NCBI RefSeq assembly: GCF_026342355.1 | Contig: NZ_JAPEMV010000002.1 | Coordinates: forward strand, 186,001-250,000 | DNA from: Streptomyces sp. NBC_00249 | GTDB taxonomy: Bacteria; Actinomycetota; Actinomycetes; Streptomycetales; Streptomycetaceae | Length of the DNA stretch: 64,000 nt | Direction: 5' to 3' | In this document: positions 8,724-17,050 of the stretch, piece after piece | How the letters are laid out: each line of letters begins with the position of its first letter | Numbering within the stretch: position 1 is the first letter of the stretch | Translations under genes and position numbers: made by a program | Notes under the pieces: model-generated | Databases searched by the model: none | The model's input: only the letters and a program-made list of their open reading frames with translations | What the model was told of the DNA's origin: nothing

Positions 8724-8855
8724 TCAGTGGCCGGTCGAGCCGCCGTTGTCGCGGCGGTCCAGGGCGCGCTGGAGGGCGGCGGCGGCGTTCTTGCGGTCCT
8801 CGTCGGCCGGGGAGGTGTGGCGGACGCGGCGGGAGGCAGCGGTGGTGGGGGTCAT
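8724..8855 (-). CDS. 43-aa basic small protein, unknown function
   Basis: The frame encodes [20 protein letters not shown], then a helical stretch rich in Ala, Arg and Asp ending [17 protein letters not shown] stands 8 nt before the ATG, one of the best ribosome sites in the window, and codon use is normal for Streptomyces. It lies 136 nt upstream of the leuB start on the same strand. It is too short for fold prediction by eye; the middle (about residues 19-35) looks like one amphipathic helix. I do not recognise a function. Confidence 0.7.
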   Translation of the reverse strand: MTPTTAASRRVRHTSPADEDRKNAAAALQRALDRRDNGGSTGH

Positions 8856-9116
8856 GGTGATCGACTCCTTGAGATCACGGCGTGGCGGGGCCACGGATGA
8901 GGGGTTCCTTCAAGGCGCCGGAAGAGGCGGGGAGCGGTGCGCCGCAGGGGTTGCCTGCCAGGGGCGCGCGCTCTCGACCGCCATTCGCCGGATCGGCGAG
9001 ACGTTCGGCTCCTACAAAGCTAGGCCAGGTCCTGCTGTATGTCTCCGCAATTACTCGGACTTCCTACTATCTGAGACGCAGAACCGCCCGGAAGGACCCT
9101 TCTCGTGGTTCCGGTT

Positions 9117-10016
9117 TCAGACCTTGTCGGCCCTGAGTTCCCTGATCAGAGCCCTTACGACGAGAGTCTCAGCAGATTCCGGTGTGGTGACGTATCCCAC
9201 GCGCCTCACCGGCCTCTCCGGCCCCAGTGCGGCGATCTCCACGGCCTCCGTGGCCTCGCGCAGCGACAGCTCCGGCATGATCGCCATGCCCAGGCCCCGG
9301 CCGACCATCGTGAGCACCATCGCGTCGTCCTCCGCCTTCACCGTCGCCGCCGGGATCCAGTCCTGGGACCGCCACCAGGCGCGGGTGTAGGAGCCGCAGT
9401 TCTCGTCCCAGTCCAGCAGCGGCAGCGCCCTGGGGTCCGGGTGTCCGGCCGGGTGCACCAGGGAGTACGCCTCCACGGCCAGGTCCCCCGCCAGCAGGCC
9501 CGGCGGCAGCCCCGCGGTGGCGGCCTCCCCGGGCCCGCCCAGCGTGGCGATGCCCAGGTCGGCCCGGCCCGCGGCCACCTCCCCCGCCACCCCGGCGCCG
9601 ACCTCGCGGACCACCCTGACCTCGGGGCGGACCCCGGGGTGCCGCGCGGTCAGCCGCTCCAGGGCGGGCGGCAGCAGGTGCAGGGCCGCGCTGCGGAAGG
9701 CGGCGACCCGCAGCACCCCGGCCGGCTCCTGCTGCCCGGGGGCGGCCCGCCCGGCGGCGCGCGCCTCCGCGCCGAGGACCTCGTAGAGCCGCAGGATGCG
9801 CCGGCCCAGGGCCACGGCCCGCTCCCCCGCCGGGGTCGGCGAGGCGCCGGAGCGCCCGCGCTCGAAGAGCACGGCGCCCACCTTGGCCTCGCTGCCGCGC
9901 ACGGAGTGGGAGACGGCCGACTGGCTGATGCCGAGCTCCGCGGCGGCGGCGGAGAAGCCGCCCGCTGCGGCGACGGCGACCAGCACCCTCAGTTCCTGCG
10001 GGGCGAGCTCGGCCAC
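9117..10016 (-). CDS. LysR family transcriptional regulator
   Basis: A 299-residue LysR protein. The helix-turn-helix is at the N-terminus (LVAVAAAGGFSAAAAELGISQSAVSHSV). The C-terminal part is a periplasmic-binding-like effector domain (LRVAAFRSAALHLLPPALERL, DLGIATLGG, GRGLGMAIMPEL). GTG 10016 is chosen because GAGGTGGG precedes it and it gives the usual N-terminus; ATG 10049 in the same frame is an alternative and would overlap the operator palindromes. It is divergent from the oxidoreductase at 10116, its most likely target. Confidence 0.88.
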   Translation of the reverse strand: MAELAPQELRVLVAVAAAGGFSAAAAELGISQSAVSHSVRGSEAKVGAVLFERGRSGASPTPAGERAVALGRRILRLYEVLGAEARAAGRAAPGQQEPAGVLRVAAFRSAALHLLPPALERLTARHPGVRPEVRVVREVGAGVAGEVAAGRADLGIATLGGPGEAATAGLPPGLLAGDLAVEAYSLVHPAGHPDPRALPLLDWDENCGSYTRAWWRSQDWIPAATVKAEDDAMVLTMVGRGLGMAIMPELSLREATEAVEIAALGPERPVRRVGYVTTPESAETLVVRALIRELRADKV

Positions 10017-10034
10017 GGGTTCCCACCTCGGTGT

Positions 10035-10070
10035 ATGAGCCGCGCTCATGGATGCGCGGCTTCCATGAGC
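10035..10070. promoter_or_regulatory. overlapping palindromes, LysR operator candidate
   Basis: ATGAGC-CGC-GCTCAT (10035-10049) overlaps GCTCATGGA-N9-TCCATGAGC (10044-10070). Three copies of the ATGAGC half-site in alternating orientation lie between the LysR gene and the divergent oxidoreductase, an arrangement typical of LysR autoregulation and target control. Confidence 0.55.
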
Positions 10071-10115
10071 CCAACCCCCTGCCCGGGGCGGTGATTCCTT
10101 CCTACGGTCCTGACC

Positions 10116-11129
10116 ATGACCACGAACACCGCTCACTTCGTCCACCAGACCGCCCGCCCCACCGGCTTCCCCGCCGCCTCCGACTTCACGTACGTCTCCT
10201 CCCCCGTACCCGAACCCGCCCCCGGGACGGCCCTGGTGGAGAACCTGCTGCTGTCCGTGGACCCCTACCACCGGGGCCTGATGGACGGCGGCGAGGGCGG
10301 CTTCGAGCTGCACGCCCCCCTCGAAGGCCGCGCGGTGGGCCGGGTGCTCGCCTCCCGCGACCCGGGCCTGGCGGAGGGCGACCTGGTCTTCCACCGGGCG
10401 GGCTGGCGCACGCACGCGCTGGTCACCCCCGGCGCCGACGGGACGCGCAAGCTGCGCGGCCACGCGGGCGTGCCGCTGGAGGCGTACCTGTCGATCCTGG
10501 GCGGCACCGGCCTGACCGCGTACGCCGCCCTGACCCGCACCGCCGCCCTGCGCGCGGGCGAGGACCTCTTCGTCTCGGCAGCCGCGGGCGGGGTCGGTAC
10601 GGCCACGGGGCACATCGCCCGGCTGCTGGGCGCCGGCCGGATCGTCGGCAGCGCGGGCTCCGCGGCGAAGGTCCGCCACCTGACGGACGTCCTCGGCTTC
10701 GACGCCGCCTTCGACTACCACGACGGGCCGGTCGGGGAGCAGCTGGCGGCCGCCGCCCCCGAGGGGATCGACGTGTACGTGGACAACGTGGGCGGGGAGC
10801 ACCTGGAGGGCGCGATCGACTCCCTGCGCGAGTACGGGCGGATCGCCTGGGTCGGTGCGATCTCGATGTACAACGGCGACCGGTCCCCGGCCGCGCCCCG
10901 CAACCTCTTCGAGGTCGTACACAAGTCGCTGCGCCTGGAAGGGGTATTGGTTCGAAATCACACCAATCTCCAGGAGGAGCTGGAAGAGTTCCTCGTGCCC
11001 CATCTGCGCAGCGGACTGGTGGGCACCGACACCACCGTTGTGCAGGGATTCGACCGTACGGTGCAGGCCTTTCTGGGCATGCTGCGGGGGGACAACCTGG
11101 GCAAGATGCTGGTCCGTCCCACCATCTGA
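10116..11129 (+). CDS. NADP-dependent MDR oxidoreductase (COG2130 type)
   Basis: A 337-residue zinc-free medium-chain dehydrogenase of the prostaglandin reductase/leukotriene B4 dehydrogenase branch, which reduces activated C=C bonds with NADPH. Landmarks are LLSVDPYHRGLMDGG, the nucleotide-binding SAAAGGVGTATGHIARLLGA, GSAGSAAKVRHL, DVYVDNVGGEHLE and GKMLVRP at the end. No structural or catalytic zinc cysteines are present, as expected. It is divergent from the LysR gene with an operator-like palindrome between. The natural substrate is unknown; enones or quinones are plausible. Confidence 0.88.
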   Translation: MTTNTAHFVHQTARPTGFPAASDFTYVSSPVPEPAPGTALVENLLLSVDPYHRGLMDGGEGGFELHAPLEGRAVGRVLASRDPGLAEGDLVFHRAGWRTHALVTPGADGTRKLRGHAGVPLEAYLSILGGTGLTAYAALTRTAALRAGEDLFVSAAAGGVGTATGHIARLLGAGRIVGSAGSAAKVRHLTDVLGFDAAFDYHDGPVGEQLAAAAPEGIDVYVDNVGGEHLEGAIDSLREYGRIAWVGAISMYNGDRSPAAPRNLFEVVHKSLRLEGVLVRNHTNLQEELEEFLVPHLRSGLVGTDTTVVQGFDRTVQAFLGMLRGDNLGKMLVRPTI

Positions 11130-11248
11130 ATCCAGCCAACCCGATGTTCACCGACTCCTTACCGCACGGATGTAGACCTTTGGCGTGGCCGGCGTCACTC
11201 TTGCGGTCAATGTGCCAGCGGGGCACTTGAGTTGGAGGCGGGCACCCA

Positions 11249-13279
11249 GTGACACCGATCAGCCGCAGAGGATTCGTGGGAATCGGCGCCGGGCTCGTGG
11301 CGGGCGCGGCCCTGCCCGCGGTCGCGTCGTCCTCGGCGGCCGCGGCCGCCGCGTCCGGCACGATCACCGACGTGAAGCACGTGGTGATCCTGATGCAGGA
11401 GAACCGCAGCTTCGACCACTACTTCGGCAGGCTGAAGGGGGTCCGCGGCTTCGGTGACCGCGCCGCCGGCAACATCCCCGGCGGCTGGGGCACCTTCAAC
11501 CAGCCCAACTGGGGCGGCCGCCAGTACCCGTGGAAGCTCTCCTCCACCCCGCCGGCCGGCGGGGCCGACAGCCAGACCCTGGCCCAGTGCACCGGCGACC
11601 TCCCGCACAGCTGGACCTCGCAGCACGCGGCCTGGAACAACGGCCGGATGGACAACTGGGTCGCCGGCGTCGGCAAGACCCACACCCTCGGCTACCTCGA
11701 CCGCGGCGACATCCCCTTCCACTACGGGCTCGCCGACCACTACACGATCTGCGACGCCTACTTCTGCTCCACCCTCAGCGCGACCGGCCCGAACCGCACC
11801 TTCCTGTGGAGCGGCAGGATCGACGCGGGCAGCAAGGACGGCGGCGAGGAGTCCGGGCTGACCTGGGAGACGTACGCGGAGGCCCTCCAGCGGGCCGGGA
11901 TGACCTGGAAGGTCTACCAGAACGCCCAGGACAACTACGGGGACAACGGCCTCGCCTACTTCAAGAAGTTCACCGACGCCAGGCCGGGCGACCCGCTGTG
12001 GGACCGCGGCATGGGCTCCGTCCCGAAGGTGACCGGCTCCACCCCGGACGACATCGCGGCCGCCATCCGCGCGGACGTCGTCGCCGGCACCCTCCCCCAG
12101 GTCTCCTGGGTCGTGGCGAACGAGGCCTTCTCCGAGCACCCTTACGCCCCGCCCGGCGACGGCGCGCACTTCGTGGACCTGGTCTACCGGGCGCTCGCCG
12201 CGAACCCGGAGGTCTTCGACTCCACCGTCCTGTTCCTCAACTACGACGAGAACGACGGCTTCTTCGACCACGTCGCGCCGCCGGTCGCCCCGCCCGGCAC
12301 CCCCGACGAGTACGTCGACGGCACCCCGATCGGGCTGGGCTTCCGCGTCCCGATGCTCGTGATGTCCCCCTGGACCCGGGGCGGCTGGGTGAGCTCGGAG
12401 GTCTTCGACCACACCTCGGTGCTGCGCTTCATGGAGACCTGGACGGCAGCCCTGGGCACCCCGGCCGCCTGCCCGAACATCAGCGCGTGGCGCCGCAAGG
12501 TGGTCGGCGACCTGACCGGCGTCTTCGACTTCGCGCACCCCGTCTACGGGGTCCCGGTGGGCCTGCCCTCCACGGCGAAGGTCATCGGGCAGGCGACCTG
12601 CGGCCCGCTCCCCAACCCGGCGCCGCAGGACAACGCCCAGCCGGCGCAGGAGTCCGGGACGCGCCCGGCGCGCGCCCTGCCGTACCAGGTGAACGGCAAC
12701 ATGGACCGCCTGGAGTTCGGGGCGGCGGGGAAGATCCTGGCCTGGTTCTCGATGACCAACCAGGGCGCCCAGGCCAAGCGGCCCGCGCACTTCTCGATCC
12801 AGCCGCACCAGTACCGGGACACCTCCGCCTGGCAGTACACGGTGGACCCGGGCGCCACCTCGACGGACTGGTTCAGCATCGGCCTCGGCGCGGGCTCCGG
12901 AAAGTACGACATCTCGATGTACGGGCCCAACCGCTTCCTGCGCCGCTTCATCGGGGACGCGGCCAAGCCCGGGAAGTCCCTGGAGGCCGCGGCCCGCTTC
13001 GCGGTGGAGCCGGGCACCGGCAAGACGGCGATCTGGTTCAGGATGACCAACGCCTCCGCCGCGCCGGTCACCTTCACGGTCCGCTCCAACGCCTACCGCA
13101 CGGACGGCCCGTGGACCTACACGGTCCCGGCGAACTCCTCGCGCGAGGACTTCTTCAACGCGGTCGCGTACAACAAGGGCTGGTACGACTTCACGATCCT
13201 GGCCGACTCCGACGGCACCTGGTCGCGCCGCTACACGGGCCACATTGAGACGGGCGCCGCGAGCATCAGCGGAAGCTAG
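11249..13279 (+). CDS. secreted phosphocholine-preferring phospholipase C
   Basis: A 676-residue exported enzyme. Residues 1-35 are a twin-arginine signal (SRRGFVG followed by a hydrophobic run and an Ala-rich cleavage zone). Residues about 40 to 430 are the phosphoesterase domain that hydrolyses phospholipids such as phosphatidylcholine, with VILMQENRSFDHYFG as the metal-binding start and NYDENDGFFDHV further on. The rest holds two tandem repeats of the C-terminal beta domain (LAWFSMTNQG... and IWFRMTNASAA...). The start is GTG 11249 with GGAGG 10 nt upstream. The stop codon overlaps that of the convergent acetyltransferase through a shared CTAG. Confidence 0.93.
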   Translation: MTPISRRGFVGIGAGLVAGAALPAVASSSAAAAAASGTITDVKHVVILMQENRSFDHYFGRLKGVRGFGDRAAGNIPGGWGTFNQPNWGGRQYPWKLSSTPPAGGADSQTLAQCTGDLPHSWTSQHAAWNNGRMDNWVAGVGKTHTLGYLDRGDIPFHYGLADHYTICDAYFCSTLSATGPNRTFLWSGRIDAGSKDGGEESGLTWETYAEALQRAGMTWKVYQNAQDNYGDNGLAYFKKFTDARPGDPLWDRGMGSVPKVTGSTPDDIAAAIRADVVAGTLPQVSWVVANEAFSEHPYAPPGDGAHFVDLVYRALAANPEVFDSTVLFLNYDENDGFFDHVAPPVAPPGTPDEYVDGTPIGLGFRVPMLVMSPWTRGGWVSSEVFDHTSVLRFMETWTAALGTPAACPNISAWRRKVVGDLTGVFDFAHPVYGVPVGLPSTAKVIGQATCGPLPNPAPQDNAQPAQESGTRPARALPYQVNGNMDRLEFGAAGKILAWFSMTNQGAQAKRPAHFSIQPHQYRDTSAWQYTVDPGATSTDWFSIGLGAGSGKYDISMYGPNRFLRRFIGDAAKPGKSLEAAARFAVEPGTGKTAIWFRMTNASAAPVTFTVRSNAYRTDGPWTYTVPANSSREDFFNAVAYNKGWYDFTILADSDGTWSRRYTGHIETGAASISGS

Positions 13280-13812
13280 AGCACGTCCCCGTCCCGCCAG
13301 TCGAAGTCCAGCCGTCCGGCGGGGTCCAGTACCGCCCCGCCGGGCGGGGTCCACACGTAGGTCGAGCCCTCCTCCTCGGGGAGCCGCTCGGGGCCGTGCG
13401 GTCCGAGGACCCCGACCGGGCCGGGGTGCGGGCACCAGCCCCGGCCCGCGTACAGGGCCGCGCCCTCCTCGGACGCCGACAGCGCGCCCAGGACGTAGGC
13501 CCGGCCGATGATCCGCTCCAGCTCGGCCATCACCCGCCCGGCCAGCCCGCGCCGGCGCGACTCGGCGCGTACGGCCACGGCCTCCACGTACCCGGTGCGC
13601 AGGGCCCGGCCCCGGTGCAGCACGCGCCGCTGGACGACACTGCCGTGGGCGACGAGCCGCCCGTCCCGCTCGACCAGGACGTGCATCCCGCCGAGGGCGT
13701 GCTCGAAGTCCTCGTCGGAGAACTCCCCGCCGAAGGCGGCGTCGAGCAGCTCCCGGATCGCGCGCAGTTCACCGGCGGCCAGCTCGGCGGTGTGGGCCGT
13801 ACGTACGCTCAC
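13276..13812 (-). CDS. aminoglycoside 2'-N-acetyltransferase-like GNAT
   Basis: A 178-residue acetyl-CoA-dependent acetyltransferase. Order and spacing of motifs match the AAC(2')-I family (about 180 residues): LGGMHVLVERDGRLVAHGSV, QRRVLHRGRALRTGYVEAVAVRA, the acetyl-CoA loop RRRGLAG, YVLGALSASEEGAALYAGRGW, and the C-terminal DWRDGDVL. AAC(2') enzymes acetylate the 2'-amino group of aminoglycosides, but several actinobacterial members are chromosomal and their native role is unclear. The GTG start at 13812 is set by GGAGG 5 nt upstream and overlaps the stop of the SMI1-like relic (GTGA). Whether it gives resistance cannot be read from sequence. Confidence 0.82.
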   Translation of the reverse strand: MSVRTAHTAELAAGELRAIRELLDAAFGGEFSDEDFEHALGGMHVLVERDGRLVAHGSVVQRRVLHRGRALRTGYVEAVAVRAESRRRGLAGRVMAELERIIGRAYVLGALSASEEGAALYAGRGWCPHPGPVGVLGPHGPERLPEEEGSTYVWTPPGGAVLDPAGRLDFDWRDGDVL

Positions 13813-14065
13813 GGCTCCTCCAGCCAGTCGGTGTACCAGGTGCGGAAGTCGGGGCTCGCGGGGACGAAGCCGCCCCAGTCCGGGTCCAGCCGCCACACCT
13901 GCCCGGCGCACGGACCGTTCAGGACCAGCCGCAGGTACATCCCGCAGCCCTCCTCGGCGAGGGTGAGCGTGCCGCCGGTCAGCGCCTCGGCCGGGCCCTT
14001 GAGCGCTCCCGGCAGCGGCCCGGCCGGAGCCGCTCCCGCACCGCGTGCGCGTCCCAGCTCTCCAT
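13809..14065 (-). pseudogene. SMI1/KNR4-like relic
   Basis: An ATG at 14065 opens MESWDAHAVRERLRPG, then the frame soon hits a stop. In another frame the region encodes LPGALKGPAEALTGG and, further on, LRLVLNGPCAGQVWRLD...GGFVPASPDFRTWYTDWLEEP, the usual C-terminal half of bacterial SMI1/KNR4 (SUKH) proteins. The N-terminal and C-terminal pieces are in different frames and the central half is missing, which points to an internal deletion with frameshift. The C-terminal frame lacks an ATG or GTG start with a ribosome site. SUKH proteins are often immunity proteins, but no toxin is adjacent. Confidence 0.6.
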
Positions 14066-14077
14066 GCGGGGACCGTA

Positions 14078-14788
14078 TCAGCGCCCCCGGAGCCGGCCCT
14101 CCAGCCGCCCGAGCTCCGCCGCGTCCAGCCCGGCCGCGCGCAGGTAGGCCTCCGCGTCCAGTTCCGCGGCGGCGTCCCGGGCCAGGGCGTGGACGGTGGT
14201 GCCGAGGCCGGCGACGTACTCGTCGATCTCCGTGGCGTCGTACGGCCGCTCCTGCGCGGCGTACCGGGCGCGCACCCGCGGCTCGCTCAGCGCGTGGTCG
14301 TCGGCGATCTCCTCGGGGCTCGCCCCGGCGAGGCGCAGCAGGACGAGCGCGACGATCCCGGTGCGGTCACGGCCCAGGCCGCAGTGGAAGGCGACGCCGC
14401 CCGGCGGGGCGTCGGCGACGGCCCGGGCGACGGCGGCGACGCGGTCGGGGAAGCGTTGGAGGAAAGGCCGGAAATACGCGGGCGTTCCGAATCCCGGAGT
14501 GCCCCACCACACGTCCCAGAAGTCCCGGTGCTCGATCCCGTCGAGGGGGATGCGCAGGGTCGTCAGCCCGGCCGGGCGCGGGCTGTGGTCCACCTCGCGC
14601 TCGTCGTCGTTGCGCAGGTCGAGCACGGTCCGGACGCCGTGTGCGGCCAGGGTGGTCCAGCCGCGCGCCGTCAGTGCGTCGAGGCTGTCGGCGCGGAACA
14701 GGGCGCCGCGCCGGAGCCCGCCCAGGCCGCCGAGGTCGCGGGCGTTGAAGCAGCCTTCCCAGTCCACGAAACGACCGACGTTCGTCAT
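14078..14788 (-). CDS. tyrosine/serine protein phosphatase-like protein
   Basis: A 236-residue protein of the PTP-like (Y_phosphatase3) family. The P-loop HCGLGRDRTG carries the catalytic Cys and Arg in CX5R form, with a general-acid-side segment RNDDERE and an N-terminal FNARDLGGL typical of this family. Such enzymes dephosphorylate protein tyrosine or phosphoinositide-like substrates. ATG 14788 is preferred to ATG 14794 because GGAGG stands 9 nt before it rather than 3. It is divergent from the flavoprotein at 14877 with an 88-bp gap. Confidence 0.85.
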   Translation of the reverse strand: MTNVGRFVDWEGCFNARDLGGLGGLRRGALFRADSLDALTARGWTTLAAHGVRTVLDLRNDDEREVDHSPRPAGLTTLRIPLDGIEHRDFWDVWWGTPGFGTPAYFRPFLQRFPDRVAAVARAVADAPPGGVAFHCGLGRDRTGIVALVLLRLAGASPEEIADDHALSEPRVRARYAAQERPYDATEIDEYVAGLGTTVHALARDAAAELDAEAYLRAAGLDAAELGRLEGRLRGR

Positions 14789-14876
14789 CCTCATAGCCCT
14801 CCTATCAACACACAACGGACAGTTGCTGATGACGAGACCCTGGCCGCGGGCGGTTCCGTCCCGTGAAGATCTGCGC

Positions 14877-15578
14877 ATGTCGCCTGAGACCCAGCAGTGG
14901 ACCCCCACCCACGGCGAGCCGTACCGGCCCGTCGCCTACCGGCCCGCGCGCATGCCGGCCGCGGAATCCCTCGCGCGCGCGGCGGAGTTGCGCACGCGCA
15001 TGGACGAGCGGCGGACGGTGCGCCACTTCTCCCCCGATCCCGTCCCCGAGCAGGTCGTCCGGGACGCCGTCGCCTGCGCCGCCACCGCCCCCTCCGGGGC
15101 GCACCAGCAGCCGTGGACGTTCGTCCTGGTCAAGGACCCGGCGATCCGGCAGCAGATCCGCGCCGCCGCCGAGCAGGAGGAGCAGATCTCCTACGACGGC
15201 CGGCTCGGCGACGAGTGGCTCGCGGCGCTGCGCCCCATCGGCACGGACGCCGTCAAGACCCACCTCACGGACGCGCCCGCGCTGATCGTGGTCTTCCAGC
15301 AGCGCTACTGGCTCGGCCCGGACGGCACGAAGCGCAAGCACTACTACGTCGACGAGTCGGTCGGCATCGCGGTCGGCATGCTCCTGTCCGCCCTCCACCT
15401 CAGCGGCCTGGCCGCCCTCGTCCACACCCCGAGCCCGATGCGCTTCCTGGGCCACGTCCTGGACCGCCCGGAGAACGAGAAGGCCTTCGCGGTCGTCCCG
15501 GTGGGCTACCCCGCCGAGAACTGCGAGGTCCCGGACCTGGTCCGCAAGTCCCTGGACCAGGTGATGGTGGAGGTCTAG
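14877..15578 (+). CDS. iodotyrosine deiodinase-like nitroreductase-fold flavoprotein
   Basis: A 233-residue FMN enzyme. The nitroreductase signature is RRTVRHFSPDPVP...APSGAHQQPWTFVLVKD. Beyond the general fold it tracks mammalian iodotyrosine deiodinase closely: HYYVDESVGIAVGMLL, EKAFAVVPVGYP and VPDLVRKSLDQVMVEV at the end. The three residues that hold the substrate zwitterion in human IYD (Glu157, Tyr161, Lys182) align with Glu102, Tyr106 and Lys127 with identical spacing. Bacterial IYD homologues are known and can reduce halotyrosines; the natural substrate here is unknown. No close operon partner. The stop is 8 nt from the convergent MarR stop. Confidence 0.85.
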   Translation: MSPETQQWTPTHGEPYRPVAYRPARMPAAESLARAAELRTRMDERRTVRHFSPDPVPEQVVRDAVACAATAPSGAHQQPWTFVLVKDPAIRQQIRAAAEQEEQISYDGRLGDEWLAALRPIGTDAVKTHLTDAPALIVVFQQRYWLGPDGTKRKHYYVDESVGIAVGMLLSALHLSGLAALVHTPSPMRFLGHVLDRPENEKAFAVVPVGYPAENCEVPDLVRKSLDQVMVEV

Positions 15579-15585
15579 CCCTGGT

Positions 15586-16017
15586 CTAGCCCGCCTCGTG
15601 GAGGCGGGTCAGGAGGGTGACCAGCTGGCCGCGTTCGGCCGGGGTGAGGGGGGCCAGGAGTTCGGCGTTGGCGGTTTCGGCCAGGGTGGCGCAGCGGGTG
15701 AGGGTGGCCAGGCCGGCTTCGGTGGCGGTGACGGCGTTCTTGCGCCGGTCGGCCGGGTCCGGGGTGCGGACGACGAGGCCGGCTGCCTGGAGGTGGTTGA
15801 GGAGGCCGACCAGGTCCTTGGGGTCGATGGCGAGGCGCCGGCCCAGGTCGGCCTGGGCGAGGGGGCCGTACTCGGCCGTCGCCGCGAGTACCGCGTGGTG
15901 CGCGAGCTTCAGCCCCTCGGCGGCGATGGCGTCGGCGACCAGCCCGCGGCCGCGTGCGGCGACCCGGCCGACGAGCCAGCTGGGCAGGGACTGGATGTGG
16001 GCGAGGGCTGAGGTCAT
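15586..16017 (-). CDS. MarR family transcriptional regulator
   Basis: A 143-residue winged-helix repressor. Visible are the recognition region DLGRRLAIDPKDLVGLLNHLQAAGLVVRTPDPADRR, where the wing ends with the usual DxRxR-like turn, and dimer helices at both ends. It is divergent from the oxidoreductase at 16104, with palindromes between them that include the sequence just upstream of both starts. The likely role is control of the neighbour in response to a phenolic or electrophilic compound; the ligand is not readable. Confidence 0.88.
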   Translation of the reverse strand: MTSALAHIQSLPSWLVGRVAARGRGLVADAIAAEGLKLAHHAVLAATAEYGPLAQADLGRRLAIDPKDLVGLLNHLQAAGLVVRTPDPADRRKNAVTATEAGLATLTRCATLAETANAELLAPLTPAERGQLVTLLTRLHEAG

Positions 16018-16033
16018 GGGCCGAGCCTACCGA

Positions 16034-16086
16034 AAAGTCGTTGGACTTCCCCACGACTTTCCGCCTATCGTTGGGATGTCCAACGA
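16034..16086. promoter_or_regulatory. MarR operator candidates
   Basis: Two palindromes lie between the divergent genes. AAAGTCGT-N11-ACGACTTT (16034-16060) contains AAGTC-GTTG-GACTT. TCGTTGGGATGTCCAACGA (16068-16086) has perfect 7-bp arms. Both hold the half-site TCGTTGG(A/G), so they are likely two copies of the MarR-family site. Confidence 0.6.
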
Positions 16087-16103
16087 ATCGGAGGGGGAAG
16101 TCC

Positions 16104-17027
16104 GTGCTGCGCGTACGCCATGAGGTCAACGGTGGTCCCGAGGTGCTGTTCACCGAGGAGGCCGAGGTGCCCGCGGCCGGGGCCGGGGAGGTCCTGGTGC
16201 GGGCCGAGGCCGTCGGGGTGACCCTGCCGACCGTGCGCAAGGTGCGCGAGGGCAGCGGGCCGGTGTCCTTCGGCGGGGAGGTCGCCGGCACGGTCGTCGC
16301 CGTCGGCCCGGACGCGCGCGGCTTCGCCGTCGGCGACCGCGTCACCGGGCTCTGCTTCGACCACGCCTACGCCGAGTTCGCCGTCCTCGCGGCCCCCCTC
16401 GCCACCCGGATCCCGGACGGCGTGGACCCCGTCGACGCCGTCGCCCTGGTCCGCAGCGGCCTGGTCGCCCGCGGGGCGTACGAGTCGGCCCGGGTCGAGC
16501 CCGGCGAGTCGGTCCTCGTCACCGCGGCGGCGAGCGCCGTGGGCGGCCTGGCGCTCCAGTACGCCAAGGCCCTCGGGGCGGGCCGGGTGGTCGCCGCCGT
16601 GAGCAGCGCCGCCAAGGCCGCCTTCGTGCGCGGCCTCGGCGCCGACGAGGTCGTGCTCTACGGGGACGCCGACTGGGGCGGCCCGTACGACGTGGTCCTC
16701 GACGGGGTCGGCGGCGAGCTCCTCGCCCCCGCCGTCCGGGCCCTGGCCACCGGGGGCCGCCTGGTGGCGTTCAGCTCCGGCGGCGGCACGGTCGAGGCGT
16801 ACGAGCTGCTGGTCCGGGGCGCCTCGCTGATCGGTTTCCAGATGCGGGCCGTCGCCCAGGGCCGGCCGGAGCTGTACGCCCGCTGGCAGCGCGAGCAGTG
16901 GGAGATGTACGCGGCCGGGACCCTGCGGACCTCCGTGCACGAGCGGATCCCGCTCGCCGACGCGGCCCGCGCGCACGCGGTGATCGAGGAGCGGCGCAAC
17001 CTCGGCAAGGTCGTCCTCGTGCCGTAG
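16104..17027 (+). CDS. quinone oxidoreductase-like MDR protein
   Basis: A 307-residue medium-chain dehydrogenase/reductase of the zinc-free quinone reductase branch. Landmarks are the N-terminal GroES-like part (GEVLVRAEAVGVTLPTVRKV), GVDPVDAVALVRSGLVA, the nucleotide-binding VLVTAAASAVGGLALQYAKAL and the C-terminal RIPLADAARAHAVIEERRNLGKVVL. The first in-frame codon lies 150 nt upstream inside the MarR gene, but GTG 16104 is directly preceded by GGAGGGGG and follows the operator palindromes. Likely NADPH-dependent quinone or enone reduction under MarR control. Confidence 0.87.
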   Translation: MLRVRHEVNGGPEVLFTEEAEVPAAGAGEVLVRAEAVGVTLPTVRKVREGSGPVSFGGEVAGTVVAVGPDARGFAVGDRVTGLCFDHAYAEFAVLAAPLATRIPDGVDPVDAVALVRSGLVARGAYESARVEPGESVLVTAAASAVGGLALQYAKALGAGRVVAAVSSAAKAAFVRGLGADEVVLYGDADWGGPYDVVLDGVGGELLAPAVRALATGGRLVAFSSGGGTVEAYELLVRGASLIGFQMRAVAQGRPELYARWQREQWEMYAAGTLRTSVHERIPLADAARAHAVIEERRNLGKVVLVP

Positions 17028-17050
17028 GACCCGGCCCCGGAACTGGGACC

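Noticed and set aside
11145..11155. GTTCACCGACT, resembling one PHO-box unit before the phospholipase C gene
   Set aside because: Only one 11-bp unit is visible; a functional PHO box needs at least two direct repeats.
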